NCBI GenBank assembly: GCA_041748655.1
Contig: JBGTCV010000135.1
Coordinates: forward strand, 9,052 to 73,051
From: Leptofilum sp041748655
GTDB taxonomy: Bacteria > Chloroflexota > Anaerolineae > Promineifilales > Promineifilaceae
Direction: 5' to 3'
Length of the DNA stretch: 64,000 bases
In this document: one piece after another, positions 48,827 through 56,081 of the stretch
How positions within the stretch are numbered: position 1 is the stretch's first letter
How the letters are laid out: every line of letters starts with the position of its first letter
Program-made: the position numbers and the translations under genes
Notes under the pieces: generated by a model
Databases searched by the model: none
The model's input: only the letters and a program-made list of their open reading frames with translations
Told to the model about the DNA's origin: nothing

Positions 48827-48979
48827 TTAGGCATCGAGACCGTTAACAATACGGCTAAAAACGTTACCAATTTGCGGACCAAGCAGGGTCAGAATAGCGA
48901 TTACAACAACAGCTACAAGAACCAATACCAATGCATATTCTACCAAGCCTTGACCATCTTCACGGTGTAAAAATAACAT
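48827..48979 (-). CDS. flp: Flp-type pilin, 50 residues
   Basis: This short gene encodes a complete Flp/Fap pilin: MLFLHREDGQ-GLVEYALVLV, then a long hydrophobic helix and the tail IGNVFSRIVNGLDA. The GxxxxxEY signature (Gly before the prepilin peptidase site, Glu and Tyr at positions 5-6 of the mature helix: GLVEYALVL) is present. AGGAGG lies eight bases upstream of the ATG, the strongest ribosome site in the window, consistent with an abundant structural protein. It has its own terminator. A candidate promoter lies at 49203-49232. No prepilin peptidase gene is visible. Confidence 0.93.
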   Translation of the reverse strand: MLFLHREDGQGLVEYALVLVLVAVVVIAILTLLGPQIGNVFSRIVNGLDA

Positions 48980-49202
48980 TTGCTAAAACCTCCTTTACAG
49001 TTTTCTGATTCAAATCGCAAATTACGTTACAAATTTACGCTTGTTAGCTTAATGTTTTCCAGAAGTTATCACAATAGGAGAGAGGTACTTCAATATTATT
49101 TAACTGCGGTTCAATGGCTATTTTGTGTGCGTTCTGGATACTTTCTAATAGAGTAGTCCTAGGACCTTACGCTTTTTATTACTAATCGAAACAACTGTTT
49201 TC

Positions 49203-49232
49203 AGGGTACCAGTTCTTTGTTTAATTTGTCAA
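49203..49232 (-). promoter_or_regulatory. Candidate flp promoter
   Basis: Minus strand: consensus TTGACA (49232-49227), 18-base spacer, TACCCT (49208-49203, poor). The 220-base leader between it and the pilin start has no recognised riboswitch. Confidence 0.35.
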
Positions 49233-49244
49233 GTAGTGAATTTT

Positions 49245-50315
49245 TTACTGAAACGCTCTCTCGTCAGCAATGGGTATAGAAAATTCTATTCTTGTTCCCT
49301 GACCTAGATTACTTTGAATATTTAATTCACCGCCTAACATCTCAGTTCTTTCTCTGAGAGTGGCCAGGCCAATTGTTTTGATGCTGCCGTTCAGCGCATC
49401 ATCTACATTGAACCCGCTGCCATTGTCTTCGACAACGGCCGTTACCTGATCTTGCCCCATATCTACCTGGACTTGAATCTGGTTGGCCTGGGCGTGGTTC
49501 AATGCATTTTGCAACAATTCCTGGACATTACGAAAAACAGTAACTTCAATATGGCTCTCCAGCCGACGCTCAACACCCGTTACTGTTATAGGAACCGGTA
49601 TGCCATTTTTCTCCTGGAACGATTCAGCGTAACGCCGCAGCGTTGGCACAACGCCTAAATCGTCTAACATCATGGGGCGCAGGTCAAAGATGAAATCTTT
49701 TACGTTGCTGAAGGTAGAACCGGCGGAGCTTTTGAGCGCGTTTAGTTCAGTACGGGCACGATCTGGGTTTACATCAAAGAAGCGTTGGCAAATTTCTGCC
49801 TGCAAGATAAAGTTGCTTATGGAGGAGGCAACGCTGTCGTGCATTTTGCGCACCAGACCCTGGCGCACCGCTTCTTCCGTTTGGATAACCCGGATAACAT
49901 TTGGCTGCTCCATCCCGCGACGACGACCACTGGCAGAAGGCAAAGGGGATGCGCTATCGGTTAATTCGATGATCTTTCTTTGGAATTCGGACAAACGTTC
50001 CAGGTTCCGCTGGTCGCTTTGGAGCTTTTCCAGCTGTCCCCGCATGGTAAACAGACGCTGCTGCACATCGTTTAGGGCTTCATAGGCTTCTTTGATGTCT
50101 TCGCGCGGCAGCGTTTCAAAGTTTGTCTGAAGTTGGCGCGTGTAACTGGTTACTTGCGAGTTACGTTGGGCCAGGCGCTCAACTTCAGCCGCACTTTGCT
50201 TGATCAGAATGTCAATTTCTTTTAAATCTCTTTGGGTTTGTTCATAATCTTTATGCGTTTCTTCCAAAAAGGTTGCCAATGAAAAGTCATTGTCCATTCC
50301 GGCTGTGTTTACCAT
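49245..50315 (-). CDS. Cytoplasmic sensor histidine kinase (DegS/NarL-partner type)
   Basis: This 356-residue soluble kinase of the HisKA_3 family has no membrane span. A long coiled coil (residues ~20-125: DYEQTQRDLKEIDILIKQSA and RNLERLSEFQRKIIELTD) is followed by the phospho-acceptor H159 in LVRKMHDSVASSISNF, then FIFDLRPMMLDDLGVVPTLR. The ATP-binding module has the N box ELLQNALNHAQA, VEDNGSGFN, IGLATLRERTEMLGG and GQGTRIEFSIP. The start at 50315 (MVNTAGMD) has AAGGGAA ahead; it overlaps the end of the response regulator gene by frame but begins 27 bases after its stop. It pairs with that regulator. Confidence 0.9.
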   Translation of the reverse strand: MVNTAGMDNDFSLATFLEETHKDYEQTQRDLKEIDILIKQSAAEVERLAQRNSQVTSYTRQLQTNFETLPREDIKEAYEALNDVQQRLFTMRGQLEKLQSDQRNLERLSEFQRKIIELTDSASPLPSASGRRRGMEQPNVIRVIQTEEAVRQGLVRKMHDSVASSISNFILQAEICQRFFDVNPDRARTELNALKSSAGSTFSNVKDFIFDLRPMMLDDLGVVPTLRRYAESFQEKNGIPVPITVTGVERRLESHIEVTVFRNVQELLQNALNHAQANQIQVQVDMGQDQVTAVVEDNGSGFNVDDALNGSIKTIGLATLRERTEMLGGELNIQSNLGQGTRIEFSIPIADERAFQ

Positions 50316-50341
50316 GTCAATATTCCCTTGGATTATTTGGG

Positions 50342-51034
50342 TTAGCGAGTGCCCTCCAGGCGAACCCAACCATGACGCAGGGCATAAACGGCCGCTTGCG
50401 TCCGATCATCCACACGAAGCTTGCGTAAAATAGCGGTCATGTGGTTTTTAACAGTTTGATGACTGATGCCTAGTTTATACGCAATCTCTTTATTGCTCAA
50501 CCCCTTGGTCACATGCTCCAAAATTTCCATTTCTCTGGGGGACAGCGGTACAAACAAATCTTCTGAGTCGCTAATCAGCGGACCGCTAAAACGGCCGATT
50601 CGCTGCTCCACCCAATGCATCAACTCATCATACGTCATCGTTTTTTCTTCAACATAGTAGTTGCCATCACGGACGGTGTGAATAATGTTGATCAATGCTT
50701 CGGGCGTAATATCTTTGGGGCAGTAAGCGGATGCACCGGCGCGAATGGCATGGAAAACCTGTTCCGCGTCATCGTAACCAGTAATCATGATCACTTTCAC
50801 ATCTGGCAACTGCGCCTTAATCTTCCGGGTAACCTGCAACCCGTTGATAGTGGGCAGGTTTATATCCATCAAGATCACTTCTGGGTTAATTTCATACGCC
50901 ATTTCAATGGCAACTTCACCGTCGGCTGCTTCACCAACCACCTTCATGCGGGGATCGGTTTCCAGGACATCGCGAAGACCCTGGCGAAACACGGGATGGT
51001 CATCAACAATAAGTAATTCGATTTGTTCAGTCAC
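50342..51034 (-). CDS. NarL/FixJ-type response regulator
   Basis: This 230-residue protein has a receiver (residues 1-125: DDHP at 11-14, phospho-Asp D57 in VILMDINLPTI, T in MITGYDD, K in YCPKDITP) and a LuxR-type helix-turn-helix at ~165-225 (LSPREMEILEHVTKGLSNKE, IAYKLGISHQTVKNHMTAIL). It probably activates transcription upon phosphorylation by the adjacent DegS-like kinase. Both genes lie directly upstream of the Flp pilin gene on the same strand, so pilin control is a reasonable inference. The downstream kinase gene starts 27 bases after. Confidence 0.93.
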   Translation of the reverse strand: MTEQIELLIVDDHPVFRQGLRDVLETDPRMKVVGEAADGEVAIEMAYEINPEVILMDINLPTINGLQVTRKIKAQLPDVKVIMITGYDDAEQVFHAIRAGASAYCPKDITPEALINIIHTVRDGNYYVEEKTMTYDELMHWVEQRIGRFSGPLISDSEDLFVPLSPREMEILEHVTKGLSNKEIAYKLGISHQTVKNHMTAILRKLRVDDRTQAAVYALRHGWVRLEGTR

Positions 51035-51147
51035 AATTTTTACCTCGCTCTGTATTCTAAATCTTGTTTATACAATTTTTTCACACCAATGGGTATTTGG
51101 AGCATACAGGAGTAAATTCAGTATAGCAGGTTTCAATCAAATGGGTA

Positions 51148-52695
51148 CTAGGACTCCGGTACCATCAGCTGATAGACTGCCATGTTGTTAAGCCCCTGTT
51201 CTTTGGTGATTTCATAATGGGTGGTAAAGCGCAGCAGTGTAGATGGTTGATCTGTTATTTCAGTATAGGGCCACCCAGGTGCAGTTACCAAGTATTGCGC
51301 CTCACTGCTCAGGATATATTGGGCCAGGGCCGGTTCACTTTCTAGCAAAGGTATCACTTCTGGTGAAATTAGACCGGCTAAATCGAGCAACGGCCGTTCC
51401 GCAAAATACCCAATCGCACCAATATCATGGGAAGCGATGAGGGCATCGGGCGGGGTGTTGGTTGCCAACCACCCCGCCACAGTGACCATTTCCCCTTCAA
51501 CGATGGCGACATCTGTTGCAAAAGCCAAAGCCCCTTGCAACAGGAAAAACAGCATGATGCATGTAAAAGAGAGACGTGCTACCTGTTGTCCTAGCCATAA
51601 GGTACGGGTACTTTCTGACGAACCATATAACAGTACTAGGACCCATCCAGCCAGCCCATACAATATCCACACAGGCATAATTGGTATGAGGTAACGGCCG
51701 TGTTGAAAAGTCACCGGTAAACGCCAGGCGTAGAGGAAGACGTGCCCCCCTGCCCAAAGCAGGGGCAGCAGGAACAGCAGACGCCGCTGGGCCCAATCGG
51801 CACGGAGCGCGTGCCAGGTGGCCACAATTAAACCAGGCAAGAGCAGCAGGTGGGGGCTGCTGATGCCGCGCCAGCCAGCGGCAGGCCCGCCCAGGCTCAG
51901 GTAAAGCAGCTGCGCCAGCCGGCTTGTCAGGGGCTGCGCCAGGGCTGCGGCGTACTCCACTTGTTTGGCATATAGGGTGTTGGGCCAGATTGTGCCGCTG
52001 GTCCAGTGGTTAAATAAGAAATAGGGGAGGAGGGGGAGAACGGCCGTTCCCAGCAAAAGCCCCGCACGTTGCACTCGTTCAGACAGTCCCGCAGGCAGCA
52101 GAACCAGACCAACCACAATCAACAACAGCAGCGCCAAACCGTCTGGGCGAATGAGGATGAGCAGGCCCGCAAAGAAGCCGAGGTGGGCCGTATCGCGCCG
52201 GGAAAGGGTGTTGGCAGCGATAATTTCGGCATACCAGGCGGCCAGCTGCAAGCCAAGCGCCGCAAAAAAGATCGTTTCCATGCCGCTGGCTGCGGCCCAA
52301 AGCAGCGGCCAGGTAAGCACCAGCGTCATGCCCGCAACCCAGGCACGCTGGGCCTGGGCAGGCCACAATACCTGCCAAAGCGTCATCCCGCTCCAGCTCA
52401 GCCAGACCAGGCAAAGGCCACCGAGTAAATAAGCCCATAGCAAATAAGGCAGACGCAGCAAATAGCCCAAGGCCAGCAGCAGCGTCCAGAGGGGGGCGGT
52501 GGAACCGGCGCTGCTGACGCCGGGAATGAATTCGAGACGGCCGTTTCGCGCCAAATTCCGGGCATATGTTTGATGAATCCAGGCATCATCCAGCGGGAAG
52601 CCAAGCCCGTTACGAGCTGCCATGCCTAAAAAGAGCGCCATGCCTGCGGCCGCAGCGAGGAGAATCCACAAACGTCTATTTTGCCACATATGCAT
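51148..52695 (-). CDS. GT-C-type membrane glycosyltransferase, family unclear
   Basis: This 515-residue protein with about eleven spans has the GT-C plan. An acidic first external loop, GLGFPLDDAWIHQTYARNLA (the DD after span one), is followed by successive helices and a C-terminal soluble part (VTVAGWLATNTPPDALIASH, DIGAIGYFAERPLLDLAGLI) found in bacterial Dol-P-Man-type and arabinosyltransferase-like enzymes. It presumably uses polyprenyl-phosphate sugars at the outer face of the membrane. It is the last of a minus-strand set that includes a polyprenol-phosphate sugar synthase-like GT2, consistent with donor supply. Exact sugar unknown. Confidence 0.78.
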   Translation of the reverse strand: MHMWQNRRLWILLAAAAGMALFLGMAARNGLGFPLDDAWIHQTYARNLARNGRLEFIPGVSSAGSTAPLWTLLLALGYLLRLPYLLWAYLLGGLCLVWLSWSGMTLWQVLWPAQAQRAWVAGMTLVLTWPLLWAAASGMETIFFAALGLQLAAWYAEIIAANTLSRRDTAHLGFFAGLLILIRPDGLALLLLIVVGLVLLPAGLSERVQRAGLLLGTAVLPLLPYFLFNHWTSGTIWPNTLYAKQVEYAAALAQPLTSRLAQLLYLSLGGPAAGWRGISSPHLLLLPGLIVATWHALRADWAQRRLLFLLPLLWAGGHVFLYAWRLPVTFQHGRYLIPIMPVWILYGLAGWVLVLLYGSSESTRTLWLGQQVARLSFTCIMLFFLLQGALAFATDVAIVEGEMVTVAGWLATNTPPDALIASHDIGAIGYFAERPLLDLAGLISPEVIPLLESEPALAQYILSSEAQYLVTAPGWPYTEITDQPSTLLRFTTHYEITKEQGLNNMAVYQLMVPES

Positions 52696-52738
52696 ACCTT
52701 ACCATTTTTCAGATCAGGGCTCCGACTGCGCCACCAGA

Positions 52739-54349
52739 TCAGGGAGCAAGTTGGTACAATTGGTAGCCATCGTGAGCATACAGTAATTGGAAGCCGGGAG
52801 GCGGCACCTGTTGCGCATACAAATCGGCCAGCGGTAGGGGATGATCCGCGTCCAACAGCAGGTGGGTGACGCCATACCTTGCCGCTGCTTCTTGCAGCAC
52901 GAGAATCGACTCATTGGGGAGGCTAAGGGCGGGTAGGCCAGTGTGGTAGTAAACGCCGGGGGCATTACCGGCCATGACAACGGCCGTTTCCGGCAGCATC
53001 TCCCCCACTTCAGCATAAACCTCAGCCTCCAAACCAGCATCGGCCCGTGCATAAAACAAAGTGGTACTGATGACAAAAGCGACCACGACAAACAGGGCAG
53101 CAAAGCGCGGCTTCGCTTTTTGCGGTTCCCAATGGGGCAGCTTCGTCGCCATCCACTCCACAGCATAACCCAGCCCGGCGGTGGCCAGCACCATCAACCA
53201 GGGCCACAACGCCACAGAGGAGTGCAGCAGCCCACCTCGCCCGCCCGGCAAGGTAAAAATAAGGCTCATGCTGGCAAAAAGCAGCAGGGTGTACCAATTT
53301 AGCGGACGGAGGAACGGCCGTTTCCCCTCATCACGCCACCATTTCAGCCAGCCCCAGACAATTAGCGGCGTCAGAAAGACCACACCACAAACGGCGATAA
53401 ACGTACCCCCAGCCAGCAGCAAACCAGCCAGCTTCGACTGCAAAATATTGCCCCAACCCCAATCCAGAAAATGAGCCAGGTTGAAGGAACGGCCGTAAGC
53501 AAACAGATCGTCATAGGTGGTGAGGAAGATGGTTTGCGTACCGCTGATGGGTAACGGCCGTTGCCAAATGCGCCAGTTGCGGATAAACCAAGGCATCATC
53601 ACAAGAAGATAACCCAGAATTAAATTTACCGCGGAGAGCGCGGAGGTCGCAGAGATTTTTTTTATTTCCCTCTGCGCTCTCTGCGGCCTCTGCGGCCTCT
53701 GCGGTGAAAAAACATCAACAAACCAAATTAGCCCACCCACAACCAACAGCAGCACCCCATCCGCCCGCGTCAGGTGGGCCAGACCAGCGGTGAGGCCCGC
53801 CAGGAGCCACCATTTTCTGTCCGGTCTCTGCTGGGCCAAGGCCAGAAAGAGCAGACAAAGCCCGCCCGTCCAGGCAAACGGCACAAAGGTAGACGGCTGG
53901 TTGAGGAAGCGCGTGTAAAACCCGCCGGACAGGGTGAGGAGAACGGCCGTCCATACCTGCCACCGTTCTGTAAAAAATTGCAGGCTGATCCAGCAGGCCA
54001 GCAGCGGCAGCAAACCCGCCAGCAGCCAAAACGGCAGCTGCGCCGCCCAAAAACCATCCCCCAGGCTGTACCCCACCGCCGCCAGGCTGGATGTTAGCGG
54101 CATCCAGTAGCTGTGGCTGGGCGTGGGCAGCCCGTCCGGATCATCCAGGTATTGCCAGATGACCAACTCGGTGAACCCTTCACCAGCCGCCAGCCGCTGG
54201 CCGTTGCTGGTGTAATAGTAAGCATCCATGTAGGTGGGTGTGGGCATCTGCACCGCCCAAACGGCCTGAAACAGCAGCCCTAACAGAGCCAACCACAACC
54301 AATCGGTGCGTCGCCAGTTAGCGGGTTGTGTGGGCAAAATCGTTTCCAT
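52739..54349 (-). CDS. GT-C-type membrane glycosyltransferase with an in-frame repeat insertion
   Basis: This 536-residue protein with about ten spans has the GT39-like acidic loop TPTYMDAYYYTSNGQRLAAG after span one. Spans are typical (LLALLGLLFQAVWAV; LPFWLLAGLLPLLACWISL; LLFLALAQQRPD). At residues ~214-243 the reading frame runs through a CGCAGAG stutter hairpin (53628-53706), translated as FSPQRPQRPQRAQREIKK then ISATSALSAVN, between two membrane helices. The rest of the protein (LILGYLLVMMPWFIRNWRIW...) continues normally. The insertion keeps the frame. A C-terminal soluble domain contains MAGNAPGVYYHTGLPALSLP. The sugar is unknown. Confidence 0.78.
   Translation of the reverse strand: METILPTQPANWRRTDWLWLALLGLLFQAVWAVQMPTPTYMDAYYYTSNGQRLAAGEGFTELVIWQYLDDPDGLPTPSHSYWMPLTSSLAAVGYSLGDGFWAAQLPFWLLAGLLPLLACWISLQFFTERWQVWTAVLLTLSGGFYTRFLNQPSTFVPFAWTGGLCLLFLALAQQRPDRKWWLLAGLTAGLAHLTRADGVLLLVVGGLIWFVDVFSPQRPQRPQRAQREIKKISATSALSAVNLILGYLLVMMPWFIRNWRIWQRPLPISGTQTIFLTTYDDLFAYGRSFNLAHFLDWGWGNILQSKLAGLLLAGGTFIAVCGVVFLTPLIVWGWLKWWRDEGKRPFLRPLNWYTLLLFASMSLIFTLPGGRGGLLHSSVALWPWLMVLATAGLGYAVEWMATKLPHWEPQKAKPRFAALFVVVAFVISTTLFYARADAGLEAEVYAEVGEMLPETAVVMAGNAPGVYYHTGLPALSLPNESILVLQEAAARYGVTHLLLDADHPLPLADLYAQQVPPPGFQLLYAHDGYQLYQLAP
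53628..53706. repeat. CGCAGAG stutter hairpin inside a coding gene
   Basis: ACCGCGGAGAGCGCGGAGGT then CGCAGAGA, poly-T/ATTTC, and the inverted half CTCTGCGCTCTCTGCGGCCT and CTGCGGCCTCTGCGGTGA. The last part contains CTCTGCGGC in tandem. All codons stay open on the minus strand. Confidence 0.85.
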
Positions 54350-54367
54350 TGGGATGGATCAAATTTT

Positions 54368-54452
54368 TGACGCAAAGGCGCAAAGAAGCAATAGGCGCAA
54401 AGAAAAAATATGCTCTTTGCACCTTTCAAAACTTTGCGTACTTTGCGTCAAA
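54368..54452. repeat. CGCAAAG stutter hairpin between glycosyltransferase genes
   Basis: TTTGACGCAAAGGCGCAAAG and AAGCAATAGGCGCAAAG on the left; CTCTTTGCACCTTTC and AACTTTGCGTACTTTGCGTC as the inverted right half. It starts 19 bases from the upstream gene's start and ends 4 bases before the next gene's stop. Confidence 0.75.
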
Positions 54453-54455
54453 ACT

Positions 54456-55946
54456 CTACTCATTATTCCGGACAAAAATTTGAGCAATATCATCTGCATA
54501 AGCCAGAGCCCAACCGCGGCTGGCGATGAGAACGGCCGTTAAAGGCGATCCATTCTCCATCAGCACATAGTCCACGTCGTACGCATCCAGCGGCTCCTGC
54601 CAGTCTGGGTGCACGTCAAACGTCCGCCGGTAATACAGCAAAAAGGGATCGCCATAGACATCGGCTCGGCCATCGATAAAGACGGGCACGCCGCGCCAGA
54701 TGAGGTAGCCGCCCCAGTTGTAGCTGTTGAAACCCCGCGCCTGGGCCAGCCCGGATGCTTCCAAATAATCCACTGCGGCTGCCGGGTAGCGGGCGGCAAT
54801 CGCCGCCTCGTTGCTGCTGATTTTGCTGGCTGACCAGAAAACGGCCGTTCCCAACGCCGCCACCAACAACAGCCAATTGATCATCACAAAAAGAGGTTTT
54901 GCTGGCTGCTCCGTTGGTTTACCCTCTGCCACCAACTCCAGAAGGCTGCCCCGCGCCACACTTAGCCAACTGCGGGCCAGAATTGGCGCGGCGACAATGG
55001 CAAAAAGCGGAATGTGCCGGGCAGACAGCAGTCCGGCCGCGCCGGTGCCCATGAAAAGCAGAAGATCGGTGAGGGTAGGGCGTTCCTTTTGAAAGACCCA
55101 GCCCAGCACGCCCAGCGCCAGCATGGCGGCAAACGGCCAAAAGTAGGTTTGGTGAAAGTCGGGAGAGAGCCACTCCTGAATGTACGCCTGCATCGGGCCG
55201 CTGCCCAGGGTGAGGAAGGGGTAAATCCACAGTTCGATTCCGCTGGGGTTGACGGCGGCAGCCACAAAACTGGAAAAAGTGACAGCGAAGAGATGGGTAA
55301 CAGCCTGCACTGAGCCTGCCGAAGTGGCCGTTTTCCCCAAAGTCCGTTCCGTCGGTGCCGCCAGCCAGCGCTGCGCCGCATCGCCCACGGCATAGGTGCC
55401 CAGCAGCACCACTCCCAGCAGGTAGCCGCTGTGCAAATTGGCCCAGACCAGCGTCAGCAGTGGCAGCCACCAGAGCGCCCGCAACCGCCACTGGCCCTCC
55501 TTCACCCGCTCCACGATGAGAATGAAAACGGCCGTTAGCAGCAAATTAAATATCTGTGGTCGCACGCCCCAGACAATGGCCGAGGTAATGGCGGCTAACA
55601 GGACGACAAACGCTGCCAGATACGGCCGTCCGGCACACGCCAGATAAAGCAGCCAATAGGTCAAGGCAATGAGCGCGGCAAAAAAAAGAATCAGCCCCGG
55701 CAAGCCGCCCGCCAGGTAAACCAGCCACATAATCAGCTGAGAGAGCCATTCATGCGTTACCCAGGCGTTTTGCGGCACGGTAAAGGTGAAGACGTCTTGC
55801 GCCGGGATACCGTTTTGCAGAATATATTCCCCGGTGCGCAGATGCCACCACATATCGGGGTCCAGCGTCTCGCGCACGGCCATCGTAAAGAGGGCAATGG
55901 CAAACAGGGCAATAAACAGGCGCTTGGTGTTCATAAAATTGGGCAT
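54456..55946 (-). CDS. Polytopic membrane protein, GT-C-like (unknown family)
   Basis: This 496-residue protein with about eleven spans starts MPNFMNTKRLFIALFAIALF. The first loop has ETLDPDMWWHLRTGEYILQN, GIPAQDVFTFT and WVTHEWLSQLI, a pattern seen in uncharacterised bacterial GT-C-like membrane proteins. The C-terminal soluble part contains FNSYNWGGYLIWRGVPVFID and GRADVYGDPFLLYY. The start at 55946 is chosen for a hydrophobic N-terminus; a longer frame at 56021 looks non-coding. Near residue 209-217 the sequence SAGSVQAV derives from a GCACTGAGCCTGCCGAAGTG element in the plus strand (55310-55330). Function unknown but placed among sugar-transfer genes. Confidence 0.7.
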   Translation of the reverse strand: MPNFMNTKRLFIALFAIALFTMAVRETLDPDMWWHLRTGEYILQNGIPAQDVFTFTVPQNAWVTHEWLSQLIMWLVYLAGGLPGLILFFAALIALTYWLLYLACAGRPYLAAFVVLLAAITSAIVWGVRPQIFNLLLTAVFILIVERVKEGQWRLRALWWLPLLTLVWANLHSGYLLGVVLLGTYAVGDAAQRWLAAPTERTLGKTATSAGSVQAVTHLFAVTFSSFVAAAVNPSGIELWIYPFLTLGSGPMQAYIQEWLSPDFHQTYFWPFAAMLALGVLGWVFQKERPTLTDLLLFMGTGAAGLLSARHIPLFAIVAAPILARSWLSVARGSLLELVAEGKPTEQPAKPLFVMINWLLLVAALGTAVFWSASKISSNEAAIAARYPAAAVDYLEASGLAQARGFNSYNWGGYLIWRGVPVFIDGRADVYGDPFLLYYRRTFDVHPDWQEPLDAYDVDYVLMENGSPLTAVLIASRGWALAYADDIAQIFVRNNE

Positions 55947-56081
55947 GGTCACAATGAGACACGGTACCAGTAAACTCTGTCGGAAGAAATTACGTAAGGC
56001 TGGTTGCGCAACGTGGCGCAAGTTTTGGCAGCAATGCCGGGGCCAGCAAGAAGTTTGCGGAAGGCTTTGTTTTAGCGCTGG

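Noticed and set aside
49245..50369. Longer start for the sensor kinase at 50369
   Set aside because: It would overlap the response regulator by 28 bases with no ribosome site, whereas 50315 has AAGGGAA in front.
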